Program-made: the position numbers and the translations under genes
The notes under the pieces: model-generated
The model's input: the letters and a program-made list of their open reading frames with translations, nothing else
Told to the model about the DNA's origin: nothing
Databases searched by the model: none
In this document: positions 1-5,618 of the stretch, piece by piece
How the letters are laid out: the number at the start of each line of letters is the position of its first letter
How positions within the stretch are numbered: position 1 is the first letter of the stretch
Assembly (NCBI GenBank): GCA_026988735.1
Contig: JALSKR010000288.1
Span: forward strand, 1-5,618
DNA: 5,618 bases
Source: Sulfurimonas sp.
GTDB lineage: Bacteria > Campylobacterota > Campylobacteria > Campylobacterales > Sulfurimonadaceae
Reading direction: 5' to 3'

Positions 1-2
1 TT

Positions 3-1049
3 ATCGTAGCCATTACCATGTTCATAATGTACTTTTTGCCAAAATATACAAAGGCTGTTCCCTCAGGACTTGTCGCCATTGTTCTTTTAACCCTTGTAGT
101 CTATTTTACACACCTTGACACACTGACTGTCGGAGCATTGGCTGATTTGTCAGAATTTAAAGGCAAACTGCCACATCTTATCATTCCCGACACGCTCTTT
201 AGCATGGATGCCATTATAATGGTACTTCCCTATGCTGTTATTATGGCACTTGTCGGTCTGATAGAGTCACTCTTGACACTTGCTGTCTTAGATGAAATGA
301 GTGGAACACGAGGAAGCGGAAACCAGGAGTGTATAGCACTTGGAACCGGAAATATCGCCTGTGGATTTTTTGGCGGAATGGCGGGATGTGCAATGATTGG
401 TCAAAGTATCATCAACTATACATCAGGTGGTTTAGGACGGCTTTCCTCATTTACAGCGGCTGTCGGTCTTTTAATTTTAGTCATCTCTTTGACAGATGTT
501 TTAAATGCCATTCCTGTTGGTGTTCTTGTGGGAATTATGTTTATGGTAAGTATCGGTACCTTTGAGTGGTCAAGTTTTTCTCACCTCAAACACATGCCGC
601 GTGCCGATGTCTTTGTCATGGTTGTTGTGACGATTATAACAGTTGTAGAAGATTTGGCTGTTGCAGTCATTGCAGGTGTCATTATCTCTGCACTTGTATT
701 TGCATGGAAACATGCACGCATCTGGGCAAAAACACATACAGAAGCAGACGGAACAAAAGTATACGAACTTGAAGGTCCGCTCTTTTTTGCAAGTGCAACA
801 ACATTTTCTGACAACTTTGATATTCAAAATGATCCGCCAAAAGTTGTGATAGATTTTAAAAATGCACGAGTGTTGGACTTTTCCGGAGTTGAAGCCATAG
901 ACTCTTTGGTAAAAAAATATGAAGATGCAGGGAAAAATCTTCTTTTACGTCATTTAAGTGATGACTGTAAAAAAATCATGAAAAAAGCCGGGCCGCATTG
1001 CAGCTATGAAGAGGATGATCCGACATACAAGGTTGCTATTAATTATTAA
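3..1049 (+). CDS. SulP family anion transporter, C-terminal part with STAS domain (5' partial)
   Basis: Inner-membrane anion permease of the SulP/SLC26 family, moving sulfate, bicarbonate or a similar anion; the substrate cannot be read from the sequence. The frame is open through the left edge, so the Met codon at 18 is internal, not the start. SulP proteins usually have 500-600 residues, so roughly 150-200 N-terminal residues are missing. Counting from that Met, hydrophobic segments lie at about 1-10, 17-31, 63-92, 143-180 and 196-230. The family signature (ESLLTLAVLDEMSGTRGSGN, then GNIACGFFGGMAGCAMIGQS) spans about 84-130. A cytoplasmic STAS domain covers about 240-343, with DFSGVEAI at 287-294; Ser289 sits where STAS anti-anti-sigma proteins are phosphorylated. 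The GGMAGCAMIGQS variant resembles SulP members often annotated as bicarbonate transporters (BicA-like); that is recall, not proof. A hairpin terminator follows directly. Family call very secure, substrate open. Confidence 0.95.
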   Translation: MVAITMFIMYFLPKYTKAVPSGLVAIVLLTLVVYFTHLDTLTVGALADLSEFKGKLPHLIIPDTLFSMDAIIMVLPYAVIMALVGLIESLLTLAVLDEMSGTRGSGNQECIALGTGNIACGFFGGMAGCAMIGQSIINYTSGGLGRLSSFTAAVGLLILVISLTDVLNAIPVGVLVGIMFMVSIGTFEWSSFSHLKHMPRADVFVMVVVTIITVVEDLAVAVIAGVIISALVFAWKHARIWAKTHTEADGTKVYELEGPLFFASATTFSDNFDIQNDPPKVVIDFKNARVLDFSGVEAIDSLVKKYEDAGKNLLLRHLSDDCKKIMKKAGPHCSYEEDDPTYKVAINY

Positions 1050-1080
1050 ATTGTGTTTCATAGTGAAACACAATTTTCAT
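1048..1080 (+). terminator. Rho-independent terminator after the SulP gene
   Basis: A 13-bp perfect inverted repeat (1048-1060 with 1064-1076, core TTGTGTTTCA / TGAAACACAA) closes on a 3-nt TAG loop and overlaps the last two bases of the SulP stop codon. Four T residues (1074-1077) overlap and follow the stem, and the region to 1085 stays T-rich. It should end the transporter transcript and insulate the downstream diguanylate cyclase gene. The stem is AT-rich, and an A-rich stretch precedes it, so weak activity in the other direction is possible. Confidence 0.8.
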
Positions 1081-1107
1081 TTTGTACATTTTAGTTACAT
1101 ATAAAGA

Positions 1108-1144
1108 TATGTTTTAATGAATATAAGCATATCATTAAAATATG
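1108..1144 (+). promoter_or_regulatory. Inverted repeat spanning the start codon of the diguanylate cyclase gene
   Basis: TTTTAATGA (1112-1120) and TCATTAAAA (1132-1140) are perfect inverted repeats separated by 11 nt. As RNA the stem can extend to 1108-1120 with 1132-1144 if two G-U pairs are allowed, which places the ATG (1142-1144) in the paired arm. As DNA, the arm centres are 20 bp apart, about two helical turns, which suits a dimeric regulator. TATAAG (1122-1127) in the spacer and TATAAA (1100-1105) just upstream are both possible -10 boxes; neither has a clear -35. The element could be an operator, a translational hairpin or chance in AT-rich DNA. Confidence 0.4.
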
Positions 1145-3004
1145 AATTTAAAATCTTTGCAGATAAAAATTATCCTTATTTTTTCTCTTCCTGCCCTTGC
1201 ATTACTTTACTTTTCCTACTCTTTGGTAAATGAAAATTATATCAAGTATAAGAACAGTACTTCTTATGCATTCTCTGCAAAACAAACAAAAATTCTCAGT
1301 AAGCTTATTCATAATATACAACTTGAAAGAGGACTGAGTGCAGGGTATCTTGTTTCAAAAGACGAAATAATCCGAAAAAATTTAGAAAAACAGTATATGC
1401 ACACAGACAGTGCCTATCAAGATCTTATTCATTTCTCAAATGCATATCAGGATTTTAAAAAGCAGTTCCATTCTGTTATGTCAGTAAGAAAAAAAGTTCT
1501 CAAAATACAAATCAGCTTTTGGAATGAAATGCAATATTATAATGCCCTTAATAAAGAGCTGCTCAAAGCTATTGCTACACTTATGCATAATTTAAAATCA
1601 AAATCATATAACGGCAAAGCCCTCATTGAACTTGAAAAGCTTAAAGAGTATTTGGGGCAGGAAAGAGCGTATGTTTACAACCAGATACTAACTCCCAAAA
1701 AAGATGAAAAATATATACAATATATTCATCTTCTGCAAGAAAAAGAGGAAAAACTGCAGACTATTTTTTATATATGTGCTTCTAAAAACACACAAAATAT
1801 ATTTAAACAAGTTGTACAAAAAGAGACTGTACCAAAAACAGCTGCCTTAAGAACAATGTTTTTTCAAAACAAACTCTCATCCAAAGAAGATGCAAAAACT
1901 TGGTTTCAAACCGCTTCACAGTACATTACACAACTTTATAATGTTTCAAGTCATATTCTCAATACTGTTGTAACAGACGCAATGCAGACACAAAAAGAGG
2001 TAAAGCAGGTTTTTACATATACGATTATCTTATGGATTCTCTCTTTCATCTCTTTTTTTCTATTACTTTATTACATTAACGCTCTTATTAAGAAAGAGGA
2101 CAAACTACTTGCAAAAATACGTATCGCTTCGCATACGTTTGACTCACATGAAGCTATTGTTATCACTGACAGTAACGGTATTGTCCTTGAAGTTAATAAA
2201 TCTTTTACTAAAATTACAGGATATCAGGCAAATGAGATTATAGGACAAACAACCAAGATACTAAAATCAGGCAAACATACTAAAGAATTTTATGCCAATA
2301 TGTGGCATCAACTCCTTACATCCGGAAAATGGAATGGTGATATTTATAACAAACGCAAAAATGGTGAAATTTATCCTGAAAGACTTTCTATTACTGCTAT
2401 TAAAGATAAAAACGGTGAAATCATTAATTTTATAGCACAGTTTTATGATATTTCAGATTTGAGAAATGCACAGGAAGAAGCTCAATATCAGGCAAATCAT
2501 GATTTCCTCACTGGACTGATGAATAGAAAAGCATTATTGCAAAGACTGCATGAAGAGAATGCAAAAGCCATCAGACATAATTTTATTCATGCCTTTTTAT
2601 TTATTGATTTGGACAATTTCAAGCAGGTCAATGACACCTATGGTCATCATGTCGGGGATGAATTGCTCATTCAGGTCTCGCACAGACTGCGAAGTATTTT
2701 AAGAGAAGAAGATATCCTTGCCAGAATAAGCGGTGATGAATTTACAATTATCTTAGTCAATATAGCAGATACCGAAGAAGCAGCCAATGAGTATGCACAA
2801 AAAAAATGTCAAGCTATTATAGAAGCTCTTTCTAAGACATTTGTCATTGAAGGCAAGGAAATTCATATTGGAGCAAGTATAGGTATCAAGATATTTCCGG
2901 ATGAAAAGCATAATATAGAAGACATAATGAATGATGCAGACAAAGCTATGTATGTCGCGAAGAAAAACGGAAAAAACAGTTGTGCCCTTTATGGTGAGAT
3001 ATAA
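1142..3004 (+). CDS. Membrane diguanylate cyclase: NIT-like periplasmic sensor, PAS, GGDEF
   Basis: Predicted to make cyclic di-GMP from two GTP in response to a periplasmic signal. Order of parts in 620 residues: TM1 about 7-29; a helical periplasmic region about 30-289 with ERGLSAGYL at 62-70 and QERAYVYNQIL at 173-183, typical of NIT (nitrate/nitrite sensing) domains; TM2 about 291-315; PAS about 327-440; GGDEF about 452-615. In the cyclase, NHDFLTGLMNR (452-462) opens the domain, Asp489 in FIDLDNFKQVND is the expected metal ligand, and the signature is SGDEF (530-534). The Ser in place of the first Gly is a known variant among cyclases. RxxD (REED, 521-524) lies five residues before it, so the product-inhibition I-site looks intact. 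No EAL domain follows. The start is the first ATG after an in-frame stop at 1136 and leads straight into TM1, but it lacks a clear Shine-Dalgarno sequence. The sensed ligand (nitrate, nitrite or other) is inference. Confidence 0.93.
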   Translation: MNLKSLQIKIILIFSLPALALLYFSYSLVNENYIKYKNSTSYAFSAKQTKILSKLIHNIQLERGLSAGYLVSKDEIIRKNLEKQYMHTDSAYQDLIHFSNAYQDFKKQFHSVMSVRKKVLKIQISFWNEMQYYNALNKELLKAIATLMHNLKSKSYNGKALIELEKLKEYLGQERAYVYNQILTPKKDEKYIQYIHLLQEKEEKLQTIFYICASKNTQNIFKQVVQKETVPKTAALRTMFFQNKLSSKEDAKTWFQTASQYITQLYNVSSHILNTVVTDAMQTQKEVKQVFTYTIILWILSFISFFLLLYYINALIKKEDKLLAKIRIASHTFDSHEAIVITDSNGIVLEVNKSFTKITGYQANEIIGQTTKILKSGKHTKEFYANMWHQLLTSGKWNGDIYNKRKNGEIYPERLSITAIKDKNGEIINFIAQFYDISDLRNAQEEAQYQANHDFLTGLMNRKALLQRLHEENAKAIRHNFIHAFLFIDLDNFKQVNDTYGHHVGDELLIQVSHRLRSILREEDILARISGDEFTIILVNIADTEEAANEYAQKKCQAIIEALSKTFVIEGKEIHIGASIGIKIFPDEKHNIEDIMNDADKAMYVAKKNGKNSCALYGEI

Positions 3005-3007
3005 AAC

Positions 3008-4423
3008 CTACTTTACATACACAAAACTCTCAGGTATGACAGATCTGTATTTTGGTATACTTTCTCCCAAAGAAGCATTTGTGTATGTCGGGTCTGCCAC
3101 AACATATCTTTGACCTGAAACCTTTACACTCTCCCCTGTCATCGGTACATGTAAGGCAGTACTCATATGATCTTTATACTTAACACCCACAACACCAATA
3201 CCAAACAAATCTTTAACCAAACGGGCATACAATACAGCTCTGTCCTCACAGTCTGATTTATCATAATAAAGCGTTTCCTCTGCAAACATCACTTTTTCTC
3301 TGCCAAACTGTTCCTGATCACGCTCATATGCAAAAGCTTTTTGTACAAAATGCAGTATAAAGTCCAAAGCTTCACTTGCTTTTTTGTTATCCGTATATTT
3401 TTTGATATCACTTGCTATGTCCTTGTATGTCTCATATTCCAAAGGTGCATTGAAAAAAACTTTATATTCCACCTGAGGATATGTTTTCATAAAATCAATT
3501 AGATTTTGATTATACCGATAAGAGAAAGTGTAAAGTTTTCCATATTCTTTAAAAGAAACAGTTTTTGTTTGCATTTTTTTTGCAAGGATAGGAAGTGTTT
3601 TTAAGGTAAAATCAAGAGCTTTTGTTGCACCAGGATAATCATTTTTATAAGTATAGACTTTTGCAATATTTTCTTTGTTATATTGAGAAATGACATAATA
3701 TTTTCTATTATCAAGGGTATAGTTTGGCGTAGAGTACATCTTGCCTTTGATGCTGTGAAGCAAGACTATATGTTTGTCTGCACCCAAAGCTACACGTACC
3801 CTGTAGCCAAGCTTGTTCAACAAAAACCAGCTCAATAATTTTTCATTATCCGGTGTAGAAAAAAGAGTATAGGAGAGTCTGTTTATTAAAAGACAGACTC
3901 CCCAGTCATTCAGATTCATCTCTTTACATGTACGCTCAATGTCATACAAAAGACTATCATAATCACTTGTTGCCACAACACTGAAAAAATTCTCAATCCC
4001 CTTTTGTGTTCTGGGATAAAAGTTGGCATTTTTTATTTTCTTATCAATATCAAATCCCAAAGATGTTCCAAAAAATTCAAAAACTGTATTGTCAGCTTTT
4101 ATTTTTTTTTCTTGAGGAGCGGGTTTTTTCTCAGTAAAAGGTTTTATTTTTATCGCTAAATTCGGACCTACACTTCGAACTTTTTTTTGATGCAATGCCG
4201 GTACAGTCTTTGGTTTTTTCTTTTTGTACAAGGGTGTTGAGATATACGCATTGTATTCTTCCCACTGCTGTTGAAGATATTTATTAAATTGACTGTCTTT
4301 TTCATCTTTAAAGCTGTTAAAAGATTCCGTCTGCACCTTTTTAAACTCTGCAAAACTTCCTGCATATACAGAAGTTAAAAAAAGCGCTGTGACAAGACTA
4401 AAACGGCCAAATTGATTGAACAA
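3008..4423 (-). CDS. Exported transglutaminase-like cysteine protein, downstream of flgH
   Basis: Probable periplasmic protein of 471 residues; function unknown. The best start is TTG at 4423: GGGGGA lies six bases upstream and the product begins with a clean signal peptide, cleaved near VYA-GS (after residue 21). ATGs in the same frame at 4492 and 4537 would add 23 or 38 residues inside flgH, have no ribosome-binding site and would bury the signal peptide. Residues about 22-65 are charged, Phe- and Gln-rich helix, followed by a Lys/Pro-rich linker (about 66-112). The C-terminal domain has the transglutaminase-like triad: Cys392 in SDCEDRA, His419 in KDHMSTAL, Asp444 in ADPTY. A preceding stretch (about 191-246) resembles it but lacks the Cys and Asp. 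Such folds act as peptidases, amidases or crosslinkers; the substrate cannot be told. It overlaps flgH by 26 bp and ends 3 bp from the convergent cyclase gene. Confidence 0.82.
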   Translation of the reverse strand: MFNQFGRFSLVTALFLTSVYAGSFAEFKKVQTESFNSFKDEKDSQFNKYLQQQWEEYNAYISTPLYKKKKPKTVPALHQKKVRSVGPNLAIKIKPFTEKKPAPQEKKIKADNTVFEFFGTSLGFDIDKKIKNANFYPRTQKGIENFFSVVATSDYDSLLYDIERTCKEMNLNDWGVCLLINRLSYTLFSTPDNEKLLSWFLLNKLGYRVRVALGADKHIVLLHSIKGKMYSTPNYTLDNRKYYVISQYNKENIAKVYTYKNDYPGATKALDFTLKTLPILAKKMQTKTVSFKEYGKLYTFSYRYNQNLIDFMKTYPQVEYKVFFNAPLEYETYKDIASDIKKYTDNKKASEALDFILHFVQKAFAYERDQEQFGREKVMFAEETLYYDKSDCEDRAVLYARLVKDLFGIGVVGVKYKDHMSTALHVPMTGESVKVSGQRYVVADPTYTNASLGESIPKYRSVIPESFVYVK

Positions 4424-5120
4424 TTTTAGTCCCCCATCCCTGTTTTGTAGCACGATCCATATCTCCCTCAGTTTTATATAATATTTTTGCATCACTGATT
4501 TGCGTAGAGTTGATTCTGTTGTATTGATCGATGTCATATGGACGGATCACACCGCTTAACTGGATTATCTGTTTTTGATCATCTATGAGAATCTCTCTTT
4601 TTCCGGAAATATAATAATTTCCGTTTTTTAAAATTTTTACAATTCTTGCAGAAATAGTTGTTGTGAAGCTTGCATCCTTTGTTGCACTTCCAGATCCCTT
4701 ATAGTTACTGTTTGATGTACTGTTAAAACCTACATTTGTAAATCCGTTCAAGTCTGCTACTTTGGAATTTACAGCAGAATTAAGACCTGTGCTTGAAAAC
4801 AATCCCCCTCCGAGTGTACTTGTATCGGCCTCTTGCAACTGTTTTGTACCGGTATTTGAACTTTGTGCTGTTTCTGAAATAACTACAGTTACAATATCAC
4901 TGACATGCATAGCCTTATGATCTGAAAAAAGAGGATTTTCTCCCTGACCAAATATACTGCCGGTAGAAGCAAAGTCCTGTTGTTCTTCTTTTGCAGGCAT
5001 CTGCTCAACATAGGCAGGCGGCTCAAAATTTATCTCGGGATCAGTCAGATTTGCTGTACATCCGCTAAAGAGCAACACATTCAAAAGCAATATAAAAGCA
5101 GTTAATTTTATTTTTTTCAT
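4398..5120 (-). CDS. flgH: Flagellar L-ring lipoprotein FlgH
   Basis: FlgH forms the outer-membrane L-ring that, with the FlgI P-ring, acts as the bushing for the flagellar rod. The 240-residue product has a lipoprotein signal peptide ending in LFSGC, so Cys21 should be lipidated and anchored in the outer membrane. Family landmarks are clear: GSIFGQGENPLFSD (54-67), the HVSDIVTVVISETAQSSN stretch (72-89), a Gly/Ser/Asn-rich variable middle (about 100-148), SGVIRPYDIDQYNRINSTQI (189-208) and the C-terminal GWGTKIVQSIWPF. Length is normal for the family. The ATG at 5120 has GGAAA about eight bases upstream (near 5132-5128), and a sigma-54 promoter lies just before it. The next gene, a transglutaminase-like protein, begins within its last 26 bases. 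No other flagellar genes are in the window. Confidence 0.97.
   Translation of the reverse strand: MKKIKLTAFILLLNVLLFSGCTANLTDPEINFEPPAYVEQMPAKEEQQDFASTGSIFGQGENPLFSDHKAMHVSDIVTVVISETAQSSNTGTKQLQEADTSTLGGGLFSSTGLNSAVNSKVADLNGFTNVGFNSTSNSNYKGSGSATKDASFTTTISARIVKILKNGNYYISGKREILIDDQKQIIQLSGVIRPYDIDQYNRINSTQISDAKILYKTEGDMDRATKQGWGTKIVQSIWPF
4424..4435 (-). promoter_or_regulatory. Ribosome-binding site deciding the TTG start of the transglutaminase-like gene
   Basis: Read on the minus strand, GGGGGA (4435-4430) is followed by the six-base spacer CTAAAA and then TTG at 4423-4421. It differs from GGAGGA by one purine that can still pair as G-U with 16S rRNA. The in-frame ATGs upstream, at 4492 and 4537, have no comparable purine tract. 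The site lies inside the flgH coding sequence, so ribosomes finishing flgH at 4398 pass over it and could re-initiate. Confidence 0.6.
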
Positions 5121-5152
5121 AAAGAGTTTTCCATTACATGTCTTAATTTTGT

Positions 5153-5158
5153 TATAAT
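5153..5158 (+). promoter_or_regulatory. Sigma-70 -10 box for yqeY
   Basis: A perfect TATAAT preceded by TTTTGT lies 41 bases before the yqeY ATG, predicting a start near 5164-5166. No good -35 hexamer is visible, which is usual for housekeeping promoters in Campylobacterota, where AT-rich upstream DNA replaces it. The predicted start falls within the minus-strand sigma-54 site of flgH. Confidence 0.65.
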
Positions 5159-5161
5159 GCT

Positions 5162-5177
5162 AGCAATTTCGGTTCCA
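5162..5177 (-). promoter_or_regulatory. Sigma-54 (RpoN) promoter for flgH
   Basis: On the minus strand the sequence reads TGGAAC-CGAAA-TTGCT, one base from the general consensus TGGCAC-N5-TTGCW. The -24 GG (5176-5175) and -12 GC (5164-5163) are separated by exactly ten bases. The GGAAC form matches what is known for flagellar sigma-54 promoters in Campylobacter and relatives. Transcription would start near 5151, giving a leader of about 30 bases before the flgH ATG. Activation by an FlgR-type enhancer-binding protein is expected from relatives; no activator site was identified here. Confidence 0.8.
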
Positions 5178-5199
5178 CAAAATTAAAAGGATTTAAACA

Positions 5200-5618
5200 A
5201 TGTCATTACGAGAAACAATCAACCAAGATGTAAAAAATGCTATGAAAGCAAAAGATACAAAAAAAAGAGACGCACTCCGTCTGCTCACAAGTGCTTTTAA
5301 ACAGATAGAAGTAGATGAGAGAAAAGAGTTAAGTGATGAAGACATCATTAAAATCATCCAAACTCAGGTAAAACGCAGAAATGACGCGGCAAACCAGTAC
5401 AAAGATGCGGGTCGTGACGATTTAATGCAGATAGAACTTGATGAAATTGCCTACTATGAAGTCTATCTGCCAAAGCAACTCAGTGATGAAGAGCTAGAAA
5501 AAGAGGTAAAAACTATCATAGAAAAAACAAGTGCTTCAAGCATGAAAGATATGGGAAAAGTGATGGGAATGGCAAGTAAAGAGTTAGCTGGGAAAGCTGA
5601 CGGAAAACGTATCAGCGA
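5200..5618 (+). CDS. yqeY: GatB/YqeY domain protein (3' partial)
   Basis: A small cytoplasmic protein of the YqeY family, which resembles the C-terminal tRNA-binding tail of the GatB subunit of Asp-tRNA(Asn)/Glu-tRNA(Gln) amidotransferase. Its role as a stand-alone protein is not well established. Reading runs open from ATG at 5200 through 139 codons to the window edge; the family is usually near 148 residues, so only about ten are missing. Recognisable blocks are MSLRETINQDVKNAMKAKD (1-19), the ALRLLTSAFKQIEVDER helix (25-41), KRRNDAANQYKDAGRDDL (58-75), YEVYLPKQLSDEEL (86-99) and SMKDMGKVMG with the later KADGKRIS (about 113-139). AAGGA at 5187-5191, eight bases before the ATG, is a good ribosome-binding site. 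It diverges from flgH and shares a 79-bp promoter region with it; no functional link to flagella is known. Confidence 0.93.
   Translation, partial: MSLRETINQDVKNAMKAKDTKKRDALRLLTSAFKQIEVDERKELSDEDIIKIIQTQVKRRNDAANQYKDAGRDDLMQIELDEIAYYEVYLPKQLSDEELEKEVKTIIEKTSASSMKDMGKVMGMASKELAGKADGKRIS

Noticed and set aside
18..20. ATG at 18 as the true start of the SulP gene
   Set aside because: The frame is open to the window edge and the preceding codons (IVAIT) continue a membrane helix; the family needs many more N-terminal residues.
329..849. Several open frames on both strands within the SulP gene (329-565, 566-772, 661-849 plus; 570-827, 581-814 minus)
   Set aside because: They lie wholly inside a clear SulP reading frame, encode Cys/His/Arg-rich unnatural-looking peptides, and have no recognisable domain or ribosome-binding site.
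1050..1141. Small RNA or CRISPR-like repeat between the SulP and cyclase genes
   Set aside because: The two inverted repeats differ in sequence and are explained by a terminator and a start-region element; there is no repeat-spacer pattern.
2931..3113. 60-codon plus-strand frame over the junction of the convergent genes
   Set aside because: It overlaps the GGDEF C-terminus and the antisense of the transglutaminase-like C-terminus, both clearly coding; the peptide matches nothing familiar.
4168..4365. 65-codon minus-strand frame
   Set aside because: It is an out-of-frame reading of the Lys-rich N-terminal part of the transglutaminase-like gene, with no supporting signal.
4424..4537. N-terminal extension of the transglutaminase-like protein to ATG 4492 or 4537
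   Set aside because: Neither ATG has a ribosome-binding site, the extension lies in the conserved end of flgH, and it would place a charged segment before an otherwise typical signal peptide.

Overview
The window looks like a piece of a Campylobacterota (epsilonproteobacterial) chromosome, most like a free-living Sulfurimonas/Sulfuricurvum-type bacterium. This is inferred from several things: AT-rich DNA, Lys/Asn/Ile-rich proteins, a sigma-54 site of GGAAC-N5-TTGCT form in front of a flagellar L-ring gene, and a membrane diguanylate cyclase with a nitrate-sensor-like periplasmic domain. Nothing in the window fixes the genus.

Layout. (1) Positions 3-1049 (+) hold the C-terminal two thirds or so of a SulP anion transporter with its cytoplasmic STAS domain; the 5' end lies outside the window. 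A strong hairpin terminator follows it. (2) Positions 1142-3004 (+) encode a 620-residue diguanylate cyclase: TM, NIT-like periplasmic sensor, TM, PAS, GGDEF (as SGDEF, with an intact RxxD I-site). Its start codon lies in one arm of a long inverted repeat and has no clear Shine-Dalgarno sequence. (3) Convergent to it, only 3 bp away, is a two-gene minus-strand unit: flgH (5120-4398, flagellar L-ring lipoprotein) followed by an exported transglutaminase-like protein (best start TTG at 4423, stop at 3008). The second gene overlaps the end of flgH by 26 bp and has its own G-rich Shine-Dalgarno sequence inside flgH. (4) Divergent from flgH is yqeY (5200 to the window end, +), a GatB/YqeY family protein lacking only about its last ten residues.

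How the parts fit. The 79-bp gap between flgH and yqeY carries a well-formed sigma-54 promoter for flgH. It overlaps the expected transcription start and leader of yqeY, which has a perfect TATAAT box. The flagellar transcript has no visible terminator before it runs antisense into the diguanylate cyclase gene, so a motility unit and a c-di-GMP synthase face each other tail to tail. The exported transglutaminase-like protein appears to contain two copies of the fold, the first with its catalytic residues lost; its role is unknown, but it is positioned to be co-expressed and possibly translationally coupled with FlgH.

No mobile elements, CRISPR arrays, tRNA or rRNA genes were seen, and no gene-free stretch exceeds 100 bp.
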